Below, in pieces: positions 41,630 to 53,165 of a stretch of 64,000 nucleotides of DNA (its first letter is position 1; every line of letters begins with the position of its first letter). The stretch spans positions 1-64,000 of the forward strand of contig NZ_JQKB01000012.1 in NCBI RefSeq assembly GCF_000745835.1, written 5' to 3'. Under the pieces are notes generated by a model. The model was not told the DNA's origin and searched no databases. It saw only the letters and a list, made by a program, of their open reading frames with translations. Made by a program: the position numbers and the translations under genes. The DNA comes from Belnapia moabensis DSM 16746 (lineage in GTDB: Bacteria; Pseudomonadota; Alphaproteobacteria; Acetobacterales; Acetobacteraceae).

Positions 41630-42319
41630 TCAGGCGGCGAGGCGCGCGGCCACCCGCCGGACCAGCGCCTCGCGCTCGGCCCGCATCCCTGCCCCGCGCG
41701 CCTGCGCGGCGGCGAGGACCGAGGAGGGCGCCGTCTCCGGCCGGCCGGCATTGAAGGGCGGGGCCGGGGCGTATTCGATCTGGAGCTGGATCGCTTGCGC
41801 CGCCTCGGGCCCGGCGATCTCGGCGGCGATGGTGAGGGCGAAGTCCACCCCCGCCGTCACGCCGCCGCCGGTGACGAGGTTGCCGTCCTGCACCACGCGC
41901 TCCTTCACCGGCACGGCGCCGAGGGCGGCGAGGAAGTCGTGGCTGGCCCAATGGGTCGTCGCGCGGCGGCCGCGCAGCAGCCCGGCGGCGCCGAGGACCA
42001 GCGCGCCGGTGCAGACGGAGGTGAGGTAGCGCAGCCCCGGTGCCTGGGCGCGTAGGAAGGCGAGCACCGCCTCGTCCTCCATCAGCGCGGCGACGCCCGG
42101 CCCGCCGGGGATGCAGAGGATGTCGAGCTGCGGGCAGTCGGCCATCGCCGTGTCGGCCAGCATGGTGAGGCCGGTATCGGCGCGGACCGGGCCGGCCTCC
42201 TTCCAGATGAGGCGGACCTCGGCGCCGGGCAGGCGGCTCATCACCTCATAGGGGCCGGTGAAGTCGAGCTGGGTCAGCTTCGGGAACAGCAGGAATCCAA
42301 TGGAGAGCAGTGCGGTCAT
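41630..42319 (-). CDS. DJ-1/PfpI-family protein (isonitrile hydratase-like)
   Basis: A 229-residue protein with the DJ-1 fold. The nucleophile elbow is LTSVCTGALVLGAAGLL (Cys near residue 102), with ILCIPGGPGVAALMEDEAVL and RRATTHWASHDFLAALGAV. Together with LTQLDFTGPYEVMSRLP this pattern matches isonitrile hydratase (InhA) and relatives, which hydrate isonitriles to N-formamides. The isolated location does not confirm the substrate. GGGGGAGGA precedes the start. Confidence 0.85.
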   Translation of the reverse strand: MTALLSIGFLLFPKLTQLDFTGPYEVMSRLPGAEVRLIWKEAGPVRADTGLTMLADTAMADCPQLDILCIPGGPGVAALMEDEAVLAFLRAQAPGLRYLTSVCTGALVLGAAGLLRGRRATTHWASHDFLAALGAVPVKERVVQDGNLVTGGGVTAGVDFALTIAAEIAGPEAAQAIQLQIEYAPAPPFNAGRPETAPSSVLAAAQARGAGMRAEREALVRRVAARLAA

Positions 42320-42487
42320 GGTTGGTCCTCCCCCTTCATCCTGCCATGGCCGCGCTCCTGCGCCAGCAGGAAGCGCCGGGGAGGACGCGTCGCGTCAGCG
42401 CGGCCGAAGGCCAGCATGGCGGTACCGGCATGAGGATCGGTCAAGGCCGCGGCGAGACCGGTGGCAGGCGCCGGAGGTGCCTCGCAC

Positions 42488-43057
42488 TCACCGTTGCCGT
42501 CGCAACTCCCGCAGGTCGGAGGCGGTATCCACATCGCGTAGCCGGCGCAGCAGGGCCACCCGGTGGCAGGAGAAATTGGCCAGCGTATCCGCCAGCGCAT
42601 GCTCGCTCGACCAGCGCACCCGGGCGAAGGGGGCCTCCGGCCGGCGCGGGCCGAAGCCGACCAGCCAGTAGCCGCCATCCTCCGAGGGGCCGAAGACCGC
42701 ATCGGCCCGGCCGAGCGCGCGGAATGCGGCGGCGATGTCGGTTGCGTCGAGCGCCGGGATGTCGCTGCCGATCAGCACCGCACGCCGGTGACGGCCGAGG
42801 GCGCGGGCCATGCGCTCGCCGAGGTCGCCCCTGCCCTGCGGGTGCGGCGCCACGCCTGGGTGCCAGCGCGCGCCGTCCGGCGTCCCGGCCAGGATGAAGC
42901 GCCAGCGGCGGTCATGGCCGAGGCGCCGGATCAGCCGGGCCACCTGGCCGCGGTGGAAGCGGAGCGCCGCCATGTCGCCCGTCTCGCGGGCCAGGCGGCG
43001 CTTCACCGTGCCGAGGCGGGGAGCGCGGGCGAAGAGGATGAGCGTGTCGCCTTTCAT
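42488..43057 (-). CDS. TIGR04282-type glycosyltransferase (DUF2064)
   Basis: A 189-residue GT-A-like protein: LILFARAPRLGTVKRRLARE at the N-terminus, GRGDLGERMARALGRHRRAV, IGSDIPALDATDIAAAF with a DxP-type site, and VFGPSEDGGYWLVGF. These are hallmarks of the DUF2064/TIGR04282 group, often called arsenosugar or rSAM/selenodomain-associated transferase 1. Its ATG overlaps the end of the next transferase gene by four bases, the usual pairing of types 1 and 2. Confidence 0.86.
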   Translation of the reverse strand: MKGDTLILFARAPRLGTVKRRLARETGDMAALRFHRGQVARLIRRLGHDRRWRFILAGTPDGARWHPGVAPHPQGRGDLGERMARALGRHRRAVLIGSDIPALDATDIAAAFRALGRADAVFGPSEDGGYWLVGFGPRRPEAPFARVRWSSEHALADTLANFSCHRVALLRRLRDVDTASDLRELRRQR

Positions 43058-43719
43058 CCGTAAAGCTTTCGTATCACGCCCGGCGGCAGGCCGAGGAACC
43101 AGAGCGAGAGGCAGAGCAGGTTGCGGGCCGAGCGGCGGCGCCAGCCCTCGCGGTGCCAGCGGGCGGCCGAGGTGAGGGCCGCGGCGGGCATCGGGGCGAG
43201 GCGGCGGCGGCCAAGGCGGCGGACCAGGTCGACATCCTCCATCAGCGGGATCGGGCGGAAGCCGCCCGCCTCAGCGTAGAGGGTGCGGTGGATCAGCAGG
43301 CCCTGGTCGCCGTAAGGCAAGGCGAGGACGCGGCAGCGCCAGGCGACGCGGCGTTCCAGCCGGCGGGCCTCGGGCGAAGGGTCGTCGAGGGCGAAGCGGA
43401 AGTAATGGGCGCGCGTGGGGTCGTGCATCGCCGCCTGGACTGCCTCCCGCCAGCCGGGGCCGGGCCTGGTGTCGGCGTGGAGGAAGAGCAGCCACTCGCC
43501 CTCGGCCGCCGCCGCGCCGGCCGCCAGTTGCACCCCACGGCCGCGTGGGGCGGCGACCACCCGTGCGCCGGCCCTGCGGGCGAGGTCGGCCGTGCCGTCC
43601 GTGCTGCCGCCATCCACCACCACGGCCGGCAGGCCTACGCAGGCTGCCAGCACGGCGCCGAGGCTGGCGGCCGCGTTCAGCGCGGGGATGATGACAGTCG
43701 GGGTTTGTTCTGCAGGCAC
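43054..43719 (-). CDS. TIGR04283-type family-2 glycosyltransferase
   Basis: A 221-residue GT2 protein: TVIIPALNAAASLGAVLAAC, VVDGGSTDGTADLARRAGAR, ARGRGVQLAAGAAAAEGEWL-like segment and LLFLHADTRPGPGWREAV (DxD), then GDQGLLIHRTLYAEAGGFRP and MEDVDLVRRL. It is the partner of TIGR04282 proteins. The start is GTG at 43719; ATG codons upstream would add residues unlike the family. No arsenic or selenium genes are adjacent, so the acceptor is unknown. Confidence 0.86.
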   Translation of the reverse strand: MPAEQTPTVIIPALNAAASLGAVLAACVGLPAVVVDGGSTDGTADLARRAGARVVAAPRGRGVQLAAGAAAAEGEWLLFLHADTRPGPGWREAVQAAMHDPTRAHYFRFALDDPSPEARRLERRVAWRCRVLALPYGDQGLLIHRTLYAEAGGFRPIPLMEDVDLVRRLGRRRLAPMPAAALTSAARWHREGWRRRSARNLLCLSLWFLGLPPGVIRKLYG

Positions 43720-43745
43720 TTTAACCAAGCGTTCCCACGATGTTC

Positions 43746-43774
43746 TTGACAAGCCCTTCCGCGACAGGCAGGGT
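43746..43774 (+). promoter_or_regulatory. Candidate promoter of the radical SAM gene
   Basis: A perfect TTGACA at 43746-43751 with a 17-base spacer to CAGGGT (43769-43774), about 30 bases before the ATG at 43803, which has AGAAGGA as ribosome-binding site. The -10 is weak. Confidence 0.4.
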
Positions 43775-43802
43775 TCCGAGGAACAGAGAAGGAACGGTCG
43801 CC

Positions 43803-44921
43803 ATGCCGGACGGATCGTCTGTTTCCGCCCTCCTGCCGGGCGCACGCAAGGGCCGCGGTGCGGTCTCGAACCCGGCCATCCGCTACGAGAGCACGGCGCG
43901 CGAGCCCTTCGACGACGGCTGGGACAGCCTGGCCGAGCTCGCCGACCTGCCGCCGCTGCCGACCACGCTGGTGCGGGAGCGGTCGCGGAGCGCGCTGACC
44001 TATAACGACAGCCCGGATATCGGCTTCGACCGGTCCCTCAACAGCTATCGCGGCTGCGAGCATGGCTGCATCTACTGCTATGCGCGGCCGAGCCATGCGC
44101 ATATCGGCTACTCGCCCGGCCTCGATTTCGAGACGAAGCTGCTCTTCAAGCCGGACCTGCCGGCGCTGCTGGAGAAGGAGCTGCGCCGGCCCGGCTATGT
44201 GGCGAAGCCGGTCGCGCTGGGGGCGAATACGGACCCCTATCAGCCGGTCGAGCGGACACTGCTGCTGACGCGGCAGGTGCTGGAGGTGCTGGAGCGCTTC
44301 GGCCACCCTGTCACCATCGTGACCAAGTCGGCCGGCGTGCTGCGTGACCTCGACATCCTGGGGCGGATGGCGAAGCGCAACCTCGTCCATGTCTGCCTGT
44401 CGGTGACGACGCTCGATGCGGCGCTCGCCCGGCGGATGGAGCCGCGGGCGGCGACGCCGCTGCGGCGGCTCCAGGCGATCCAGGCGCTGGCGCAGGCGGG
44501 CATCCCGGCTGGGGTGCTGGCGGCGCCGATGATCTCCGGCCTCAACGATGCGGAGCTGGAGCGCATTTTGTCCGAAAGCTGCAAGGCCGGCGCCACCCGC
44601 GCGGGCTATGTGCTGCTGCGGCTGCCGCTCGAGATCCGCGGCATGTTCGAGGAGTGGGTGCGCACCCATTTCCCCGATCGCGCCGGCCGCATCCTCGCCC
44701 TGGTGCGCGAGACGCGGGCGGGGGCGATGTATGACAGCCGCTTCGGCACCCGCCAGACCGGCACCGGCGCTTATGCGGACATGCTGGCCAACCGCTTTCA
44801 CCTGGCGTCGCGCAAGCTCGGCTTCGGCAATAGCCGGGTCGCGTCCCAGGGCCTCGACTGCAGCCAGTTCGCGCCGCCGCCGGAGACCCCCGCTCCGGCG
44901 CGGCAGCTGGAACTGCTGTAG
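43803..44921 (+). CDS. PA0069-family radical SAM protein
   Basis: A 372-residue radical S-adenosylmethionine enzyme (SplB/Rv2578c-like group). The cluster motif is YRGCEHGCIYCYARPSH (CxxxCxxC), preceded by TYNDSPDIGFDRSLNS, and the barrel continues with VALGANTDPYQPVERTLLLT, VTIVTKSAGVLRDLDIL and LPLEIRGMFEEWV. Members resemble spore photoproduct lyase in part but their reaction is unknown. The ATG at 43803 has a good ribosome-binding site. It is divergent from the glycosyltransferase pair. Confidence 0.87.
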   Translation: MPDGSSVSALLPGARKGRGAVSNPAIRYESTAREPFDDGWDSLAELADLPPLPTTLVRERSRSALTYNDSPDIGFDRSLNSYRGCEHGCIYCYARPSHAHIGYSPGLDFETKLLFKPDLPALLEKELRRPGYVAKPVALGANTDPYQPVERTLLLTRQVLEVLERFGHPVTIVTKSAGVLRDLDILGRMAKRNLVHVCLSVTTLDAALARRMEPRAATPLRRLQAIQALAQAGIPAGVLAAPMISGLNDAELERILSESCKAGATRAGYVLLRLPLEIRGMFEEWVRTHFPDRAGRILALVRETRAGAMYDSRFGTRQTGTGAYADMLANRFHLASRKLGFGNSRVASQGLDCSQFAPPPETPAPARQLELL

Positions 44922-44926
44922 AGGAT

Positions 44927-44954
44927 GGCCGGGCCAGCTTCCCCCGGCCCGGCC
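44927..44954. terminator. Possible bidirectional hairpin terminator
   Basis: GGCCGGGCC (44927-44935) pairs perfectly with GGCCCGGCC (44946-44954) over a 10-base loop, between the convergent radical SAM and cupin genes. There is no T run on either side. Confidence 0.4.
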
Positions 44955-44965
44955 GTCCGCCCCCC

Positions 44966-45352
44966 TTACTCCTCCGCGGTGAAGAATTTTTGGCCGGCGG
45001 CGAAGACGTTCGGCCGTAGAAAGATGCCGAGGATCAGCGCGCCCTCCGGCCCGGCCCAGGCGACGTGGGTATTGCCCGCCGGCCGCCAGACGAACTGGCC
45101 GGGCAGGCATTCGCCCTCCTCGTCGACGAAGCGGCCTTCGAGCACATAGGTCTGCTCGATGGCGGTGTGCTCGTGCAGCGGCACCTCGGCGCCGGGCTCG
45201 AGCTTCAGCAGCAGCGTGCACATGCCCGACGGGTCGCTGTAGAGCGTCTTGGAGCGGATGCCGGGGAAGGCGCTCTCCTCCCAGGGCATGTTCGCCGGGT
45301 CGAGGAAGACCGAGGGCGGCGAGGGCTCGGGCGCGAGCAGGCGTTGGCGCAT
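44966..45352 (-). CDS. Cupin-domain protein (ChrR-like)
   Basis: A 128-residue single cupin: MCTLLLKLEPGAEVPLHEHT, AIEQTYVLEGRFVDEEGECL, PGQFVWRPAGNTHVAW. The metal ligands His-His-Glu are present in LHEHTAIEQ, with the last His in NTHVAW. The pattern is that of the ChrR cupin type used for small-molecule binding or as an anti-sigma lid; no sigma factor gene is nearby. A GGGGAG ribosome-binding site precedes the ATG. Confidence 0.83.
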   Translation of the reverse strand: MRQRLLAPEPSPPSVFLDPANMPWEESAFPGIRSKTLYSDPSGMCTLLLKLEPGAEVPLHEHTAIEQTYVLEGRFVDEEGECLPGQFVWRPAGNTHVAWAGPEGALILGIFLRPNVFAAGQKFFTAEE

Positions 45353-45751
45353 TGGGACGCTCCCCTTGTTGGTTGGCCGAAAGCCTATGCCTGCCCGCGG
45401 CGCTTCGCTAGAATTCGTGCGACAGGGGAAGGAACGGACGGATGCGCTCTCGTCGGGGATTCATGGGCTGCGTCCTGTGCACGGCGGTCGGGCTGGTGGC
45501 GACCAGGGTCGAGGCGCAGACCGGCGGGGTCAGCCGCAAGATGCTTGGCACCATCGACTATCCGGGCGACGGCAAGGTCTCCATCCTGATGACGGTCGAG
45601 ATCGCGCCGAATGCCGTCATCGCGCGCCACACCCATCCGGGCGTCGAATCCTGGGTCGTCATGGAGGGCGAGGTGATGCTGGAGGTCGAGGGCCAGCCGG
45701 CCCGGACCTACAAGGTGGGCGAGGGCTTCCAGGTGCCGCCGGGCGTGCCGC

Positions 45752-49682
<3,931 letters not shown>

Positions 49683-49791
49683 CACGCATGTCCCCGGCAA
49701 TATCCCCCTCAGGATGCGCCCGGCTTCGTGCAAAAAGCGTGAATCCCCCGGGCCGCTTGACCGGCCCGGCCGGCGGCGGGATGAGGTGGGC

Positions 49792-51018
49792 ATGAGCCAG
49801 ACCGCCGCATCCGCCGCCATCGCCGCCATCCTCGCCGACCCCCGCTTCCAGGCCGCCGTCGCCACGATGGAGCAGGAGCATGACCGCACGGTCGGGGACA
49901 TCATCCGCCTGACCGAGATCCCCTCGCCGCCCTTCAAGGAGGAACGGCGGGCCGCCGCCTATCTCGAGATGCTGCGCGAGCATGGGCTGGAGGAAGTCGA
50001 GCAGGATGCGGTGGGCAATGTGATGGGGCGCCGGCGGGGGACGGGCAACGGCACCACCGTGGTGGTCGCGGCGCATCTCGACACCGTCTTCCCCGAAGGG
50101 ACGGATGTGCGGGTGCGGCGCGAGGGGACGAAACTCTTCGCCCCCGGCGTCGGCGACGATACGCGGAGCCTCGCCGTCAACCTCGCCTTCCTGCGGGCGA
50201 TGGATGCGGCGGGGATCAGGACGCGGGCGGATATCCTCTTCCTCGGGGATGTGGGGGAGGAAGGGCTCGGCGACCTGCGGGGCGTCCGGCATTTCTTCAC
50301 CGAGGGGCGGCACAGGGACCGGGTCGGCGCCTTCTTCACCGTGGACAGCCCGGAGGTCGATCGCATCGTGACGGGCGGCATCGGCAGCAAGCGCTACCGC
50401 ATCGCCTTCCGGGGACCGGGCGGGCATAGCTTCGCAGCCTTCGGGCTCGTCAATCCCGCCTATGCGATGGCGCGGGCCTCGCTGACCCTGGCGGAGCTGA
50501 CGGCGCCGAGCGAGCCGCAGACGACACATTGCGTCAGCGTCCTCGGCGGGGGGACCTCGGTGAATGCCATCCCGAACGAGGTGTGGATGGAGGTCGATCT
50601 CCGCTCGCAATCCGCCACCGAGCTGGCGCGGCTGGAGCGGGAATTCCTCGCCGGCGTCGAGGCGGCGGTCGCGGCGGAGAATGCGGCGCGCTCGACGCGG
50701 GAGGGGCCGGTCGTGGCGGAGGTGACGCCGATCGGCGACCGGCCGGCGGGGCATACGGCGCCGGGGGCGGAGATCGTGCAGCTGGCCGTCGCCGCGGTCG
50801 CCGCGCATGGCTATGAGCCGCGGCAGGAGTATTCCTCGACGGATGCCAATATCCCGATGAGTCTCGGCATCCCGGCGGTCAAGATCGGCTCCGGCGGGCG
50901 CGGCGGACGGGCGCATTCGCTGGAGGAGTGGATCGATGTGGAGCCGGGCGAGAGCCTGCGCGGCATGTCGGCGAGCCTGGCGGCGATCCTGGCGGTGGCG
51001 GGGATGGAGCCGGGCTGA
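49792..51018 (+). CDS. M20-family metallopeptidase
   Basis: A 408-residue zinc peptidase of the M20 clan (PepT/ArgE/DapE-like). Metal and catalytic residues: [12 protein letters not shown] (His, Asp), [12 protein letters not shown] (bridging Asp), [14 protein letters not shown] (catalytic Glu-Glu), VDSPEV, and a late His in [14 protein letters not shown]. The lid domain starts near [15 protein letters not shown]. The closest form is the peptidase T-like group. The substrate is not determined. No signal peptide. Confidence 0.87.
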   Translation: MSQTAASAAIAAILADPRFQAAVATMEQEHDRTVGDIIRLTEIPSPPFKEERRAAAYLEMLREHGLEEVEQDAVGNVMGRRRGTGNGTTVVVAAHLDTVFPEGTDVRVRREGTKLFAPGVGDDTRSLAVNLAFLRAMDAAGIRTRADILFLGDVGEEGLGDLRGVRHFFTEGRHRDRVGAFFTVDSPEVDRIVTGGIGSKRYRIAFRGPGGHSFAAFGLVNPAYAMARASLTLAELTAPSEPQTTHCVSVLGGGTSVNAIPNEVWMEVDLRSQSATELARLEREFLAGVEAAVAAENAARSTREGPVVAEVTPIGDRPAGHTAPGAEIVQLAVAAVAAHGYEPRQEYSSTDANIPMSLGIPAVKIGSGGRGGRAHSLEEWIDVEPGESLRGMSASLAAILAVAGMEPG

Positions 51019-51025
51019 GCGCCGC

Positions 51026-52072
51026 TCAGCCGGCGAGGGCCAGCAGGCGGCGCATGACCGTCGGCAGGGCGGATACGGCGTCGTTCCTATCGCGGGCCTC
51101 CGTGCCCTCCGGTGGGTCGAGGTGCGGGATGGTGGCGGCGTAGAGCTGCATCTCCAGCTCGAAATGGGTGAAGCCGTGGCGCGCGATGCCGGGCAGGCGG
51201 CGCCAGGCGAGGCCGGGGATGGGGGCGTGGGGCAGAGCCTCGGCCTCGGTCCAGGGCGCGTCGCGCCAGGGGGTGCCGGGGAGTTCCAGCATGCCGCCGA
51301 GCAGGCCGCGCGGGGGGCGGCGGCGGAGGAGGAGGTGGCCCGCGGTGTCGGTCAGGAGGAAATGCGCGCCGTGGCGGAGCGGGCGGGCGCGTTTCGGCGA
51401 CTTGCGGGGGAGGTCGGCCTGGATGCCGCGCTGTTGGGCCAGGCACTCGCCGCGCCACGGGCAGAGGGCGCAGGCCGGGGTCTTCGGCGTGCAGATGGTG
51501 GCGCCGAGGTCGAAGAGGGCCTGGGCGAAGTCGCCGGGGCGGGCGCGGGCGGCATCGTCGGCCATGAAGCCTTGCACCGCGGCCGAGAGGCGGGGCTTGG
51601 CGGCGGGGAGCGGCGTTTCCTCGGCCAGGAGGCGGGCGACCACGCGTTCCACATTGCCGTCGGCCGGCACCACCGGCTCGTCGAAGGCGATGGCGGCGAC
51701 TGCGGCGGCGGTGTAGGCGCCGATGCCGGGCAGGGTACGCAGCGCCTCGGCGGTGCGGGGGAAGCTTCCCATCGCCGCGACGGCCCGGGCGCAGGCATGC
51801 AGGTTGCGGGCGCGGGCGTAGTAACCGAGGCCGGCCCATTCCTCCATCACCGCGGCTTCGGGGGCGGCGGCGAGGGCCTCGATGGTCGGGAAGCGGGCAA
51901 GGAAACGCTCGAATCGGGGGCCGACTGCGGCCACCGTCGTCTGTTGCAGCATGACCTCGGAGAGCCAGACGCGGTAGGGATCGGGCCGGCCGCCATCGCT
52001 GCGGCGGAAGGGAAGCGTCCGGCGGTGGCGGTCGTACCAGGCGAGCAGCGCGGCGGCGGGGGGTAAGGGCAT
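51026..52072 (-). CDS. mutY: A/G-specific adenine glycosylase MutY
   Basis: A 348-residue DNA repair glycosylase that removes A opposite 8-oxoguanine. The HhH-GPD part has VWLSEVMLQQTTVAAVGPRF (catalytic Glu), GLGYYARARNLHACARAV, LPGIGAYTAAAVAAIAFDEP (catalytic Asp region VPADGNVERV). The iron-sulfur loop is CTPKTPACALCPWRGEC. The C-terminal NUDIX-like part (HLLLRRRPPRGLLGGMLELP) reads the 8-oxoG. Its ATG is directly back-to-back with that of dciA in CATATG. Confidence 0.94.
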   Translation of the reverse strand: MPLPPAAALLAWYDRHRRTLPFRRSDGGRPDPYRVWLSEVMLQQTTVAAVGPRFERFLARFPTIEALAAAPEAAVMEEWAGLGYYARARNLHACARAVAAMGSFPRTAEALRTLPGIGAYTAAAVAAIAFDEPVVPADGNVERVVARLLAEETPLPAAKPRLSAAVQGFMADDAARARPGDFAQALFDLGATICTPKTPACALCPWRGECLAQQRGIQADLPRKSPKRARPLRHGAHFLLTDTAGHLLLRRRPPRGLLGGMLELPGTPWRDAPWTEAEALPHAPIPGLAWRRLPGIARHGFTHFELEMQLYAATIPHLDPPEGTEARDRNDAVSALPTVMRRLLALAG

Positions 52073-52537
52073 ATGGCGAAGGATAGCGAAGATCGGCGAT
52101 TCGTCTGGGGGCCAAGGCCGCTCGGGACGCTCATTCCGCATCTGACGCGGCCGGTCTTCCGCAAGAAGAGCCCGGCGGGCGCCCTGCTGATGGCGGATTG
52201 GGCGGAGATCGTCGGGCCGAGCCTCGCCGCCGTCACCAGCCCGAAGCGGGTGACGGCAGGGACGCTGACCATCGGCTGCGTCGGGCCGGTGGCGATGGAG
52301 CTGAGCCATCTGGCGCCGCAGCTCATCGAGCGGATCAATGCGCAGATGGGCAAGCCGGTGGTGGAGCGGCTGCGCTTCGTCCAGCAGGCGGCGAGCGCGG
52401 CCCCGGCGCGGCCCCGGCCGAAGCCGGAGGCGCCGCTGCCGGAGCGGGTGGAGGCGGGGCTCGGTAACCTTCCGGCAGGGGATTTGCGCGAGGCGCTGGC
52501 AAAGCTTGCCCGGGGCGTCTATCGAAACCGCGGATGA
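52073..52537 (+). CDS. dciA: DciA-type (DUF721) DnaB helicase loader
   Basis: A 154-residue protein of the DUF721/DciA family, the ancestral bacterial loader of the DnaB helicase. Seen: LGTLIPHLTRPVFRKKSPAG, ADWAEIVGPSLAAVTSPKRV, GTLTIGCVGPVAMELSHLAP and QLIERINAQMGKPVVERLRF, the KH-like DciA domain, followed by a Pro-rich tail. The start abuts the mutY start (CATATG), so its ribosome-binding site must lie within mutY coding DNA. It heads the dciA-dsbA-smc set common in alphaproteobacteria; its target helicase gene is at 31-32 kb. Confidence 0.88.
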   Translation: MAKDSEDRRFVWGPRPLGTLIPHLTRPVFRKKSPAGALLMADWAEIVGPSLAAVTSPKRVTAGTLTIGCVGPVAMELSHLAPQLIERINAQMGKPVVERLRFVQQAASAAPARPRPKPEAPLPERVEAGLGNLPAGDLREALAKLARGVYRNRG

Positions 52538-52556
52538 CACGATGCCTGGAGGCCGC

Positions 52557-53165
52557 ATGCCCCTCACCCGCCGCCTGATCCTGGCGATGCCGGCCCTCGC
52601 CGCCGCGCCCGCCCTCGCCCAGCCCGCCGACCCGCGGATGGCCGAGCGCGGCACCGGCCGGCCGGACGCGCCGGTGACGGTGACCGAGTTCTACTCCCTC
52701 ACCTGCTCCCATTGCGCCGCCTTCCACCGCAACACCTACCCCGAGGTGAAGCGCGACCTGATCGAGACCGGCGCGCTGCGGCTGGTCTGGGTGGACTTCC
52801 CGCTCGACCAGATCGCCCTGGCCGCCGCCTGCGTCGCCCGCAGCCTGCCGGCGGAGCGGTACGAGGGCTTCATCGGCGCGCTGCTGGCCAACCAGGACCG
52901 CTGGGCCTTCACCCGCGGCGACCCACGCGAGGAGTTGGCGAAGATGGCCGCTCTCGCCGGGATGAGCCGCGGCAAGTTCGACGAGGCGCTGGCGGATGAC
53001 GGGCTGAAGCGCGCCATCCTGACGCAGCGGCAGACGGCCGAGCAGCAGTACAATGTCTCGGCGACGCCGAGCTTCTCCTTCAAGGGCCGCAAGACGGTCA
53101 ACCAGTCGGGCGATATGGGCTTCGACAGGTTCAAGACGCTGGTCGAGGAAGCGAGGCGCGGTTGA
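52557..53165 (+). CDS. DsbA-family thiol:disulfide protein
   Basis: A 202-residue periplasmic thioredoxin-fold protein. A twin-Arg signal (LTRRLILAMPALAAAPALAQ) is followed by DAPVTVTEFYSLTCSHCAAF with the redox pair CSHC, the alpha insert (QIALAAACVARSLPAERYEG), and the cis-Pro strand VSATPSFSFKG. The start at 52557 has GGAGG 5 bases upstream; an ATG at 52542 is less likely. It overlaps the smc start by four bases (TTGA), a known linkage. Confidence 0.9.
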   Translation: MPLTRRLILAMPALAAAPALAQPADPRMAERGTGRPDAPVTVTEFYSLTCSHCAAFHRNTYPEVKRDLIETGALRLVWVDFPLDQIALAAACVARSLPAERYEGFIGALLANQDRWAFTRGDPREELAKMAALAGMSRGKFDEALADDGLKRAILTQRQTAEQQYNVSATPSFSFKGRKTVNQSGDMGFDRFKTLVEEARRG

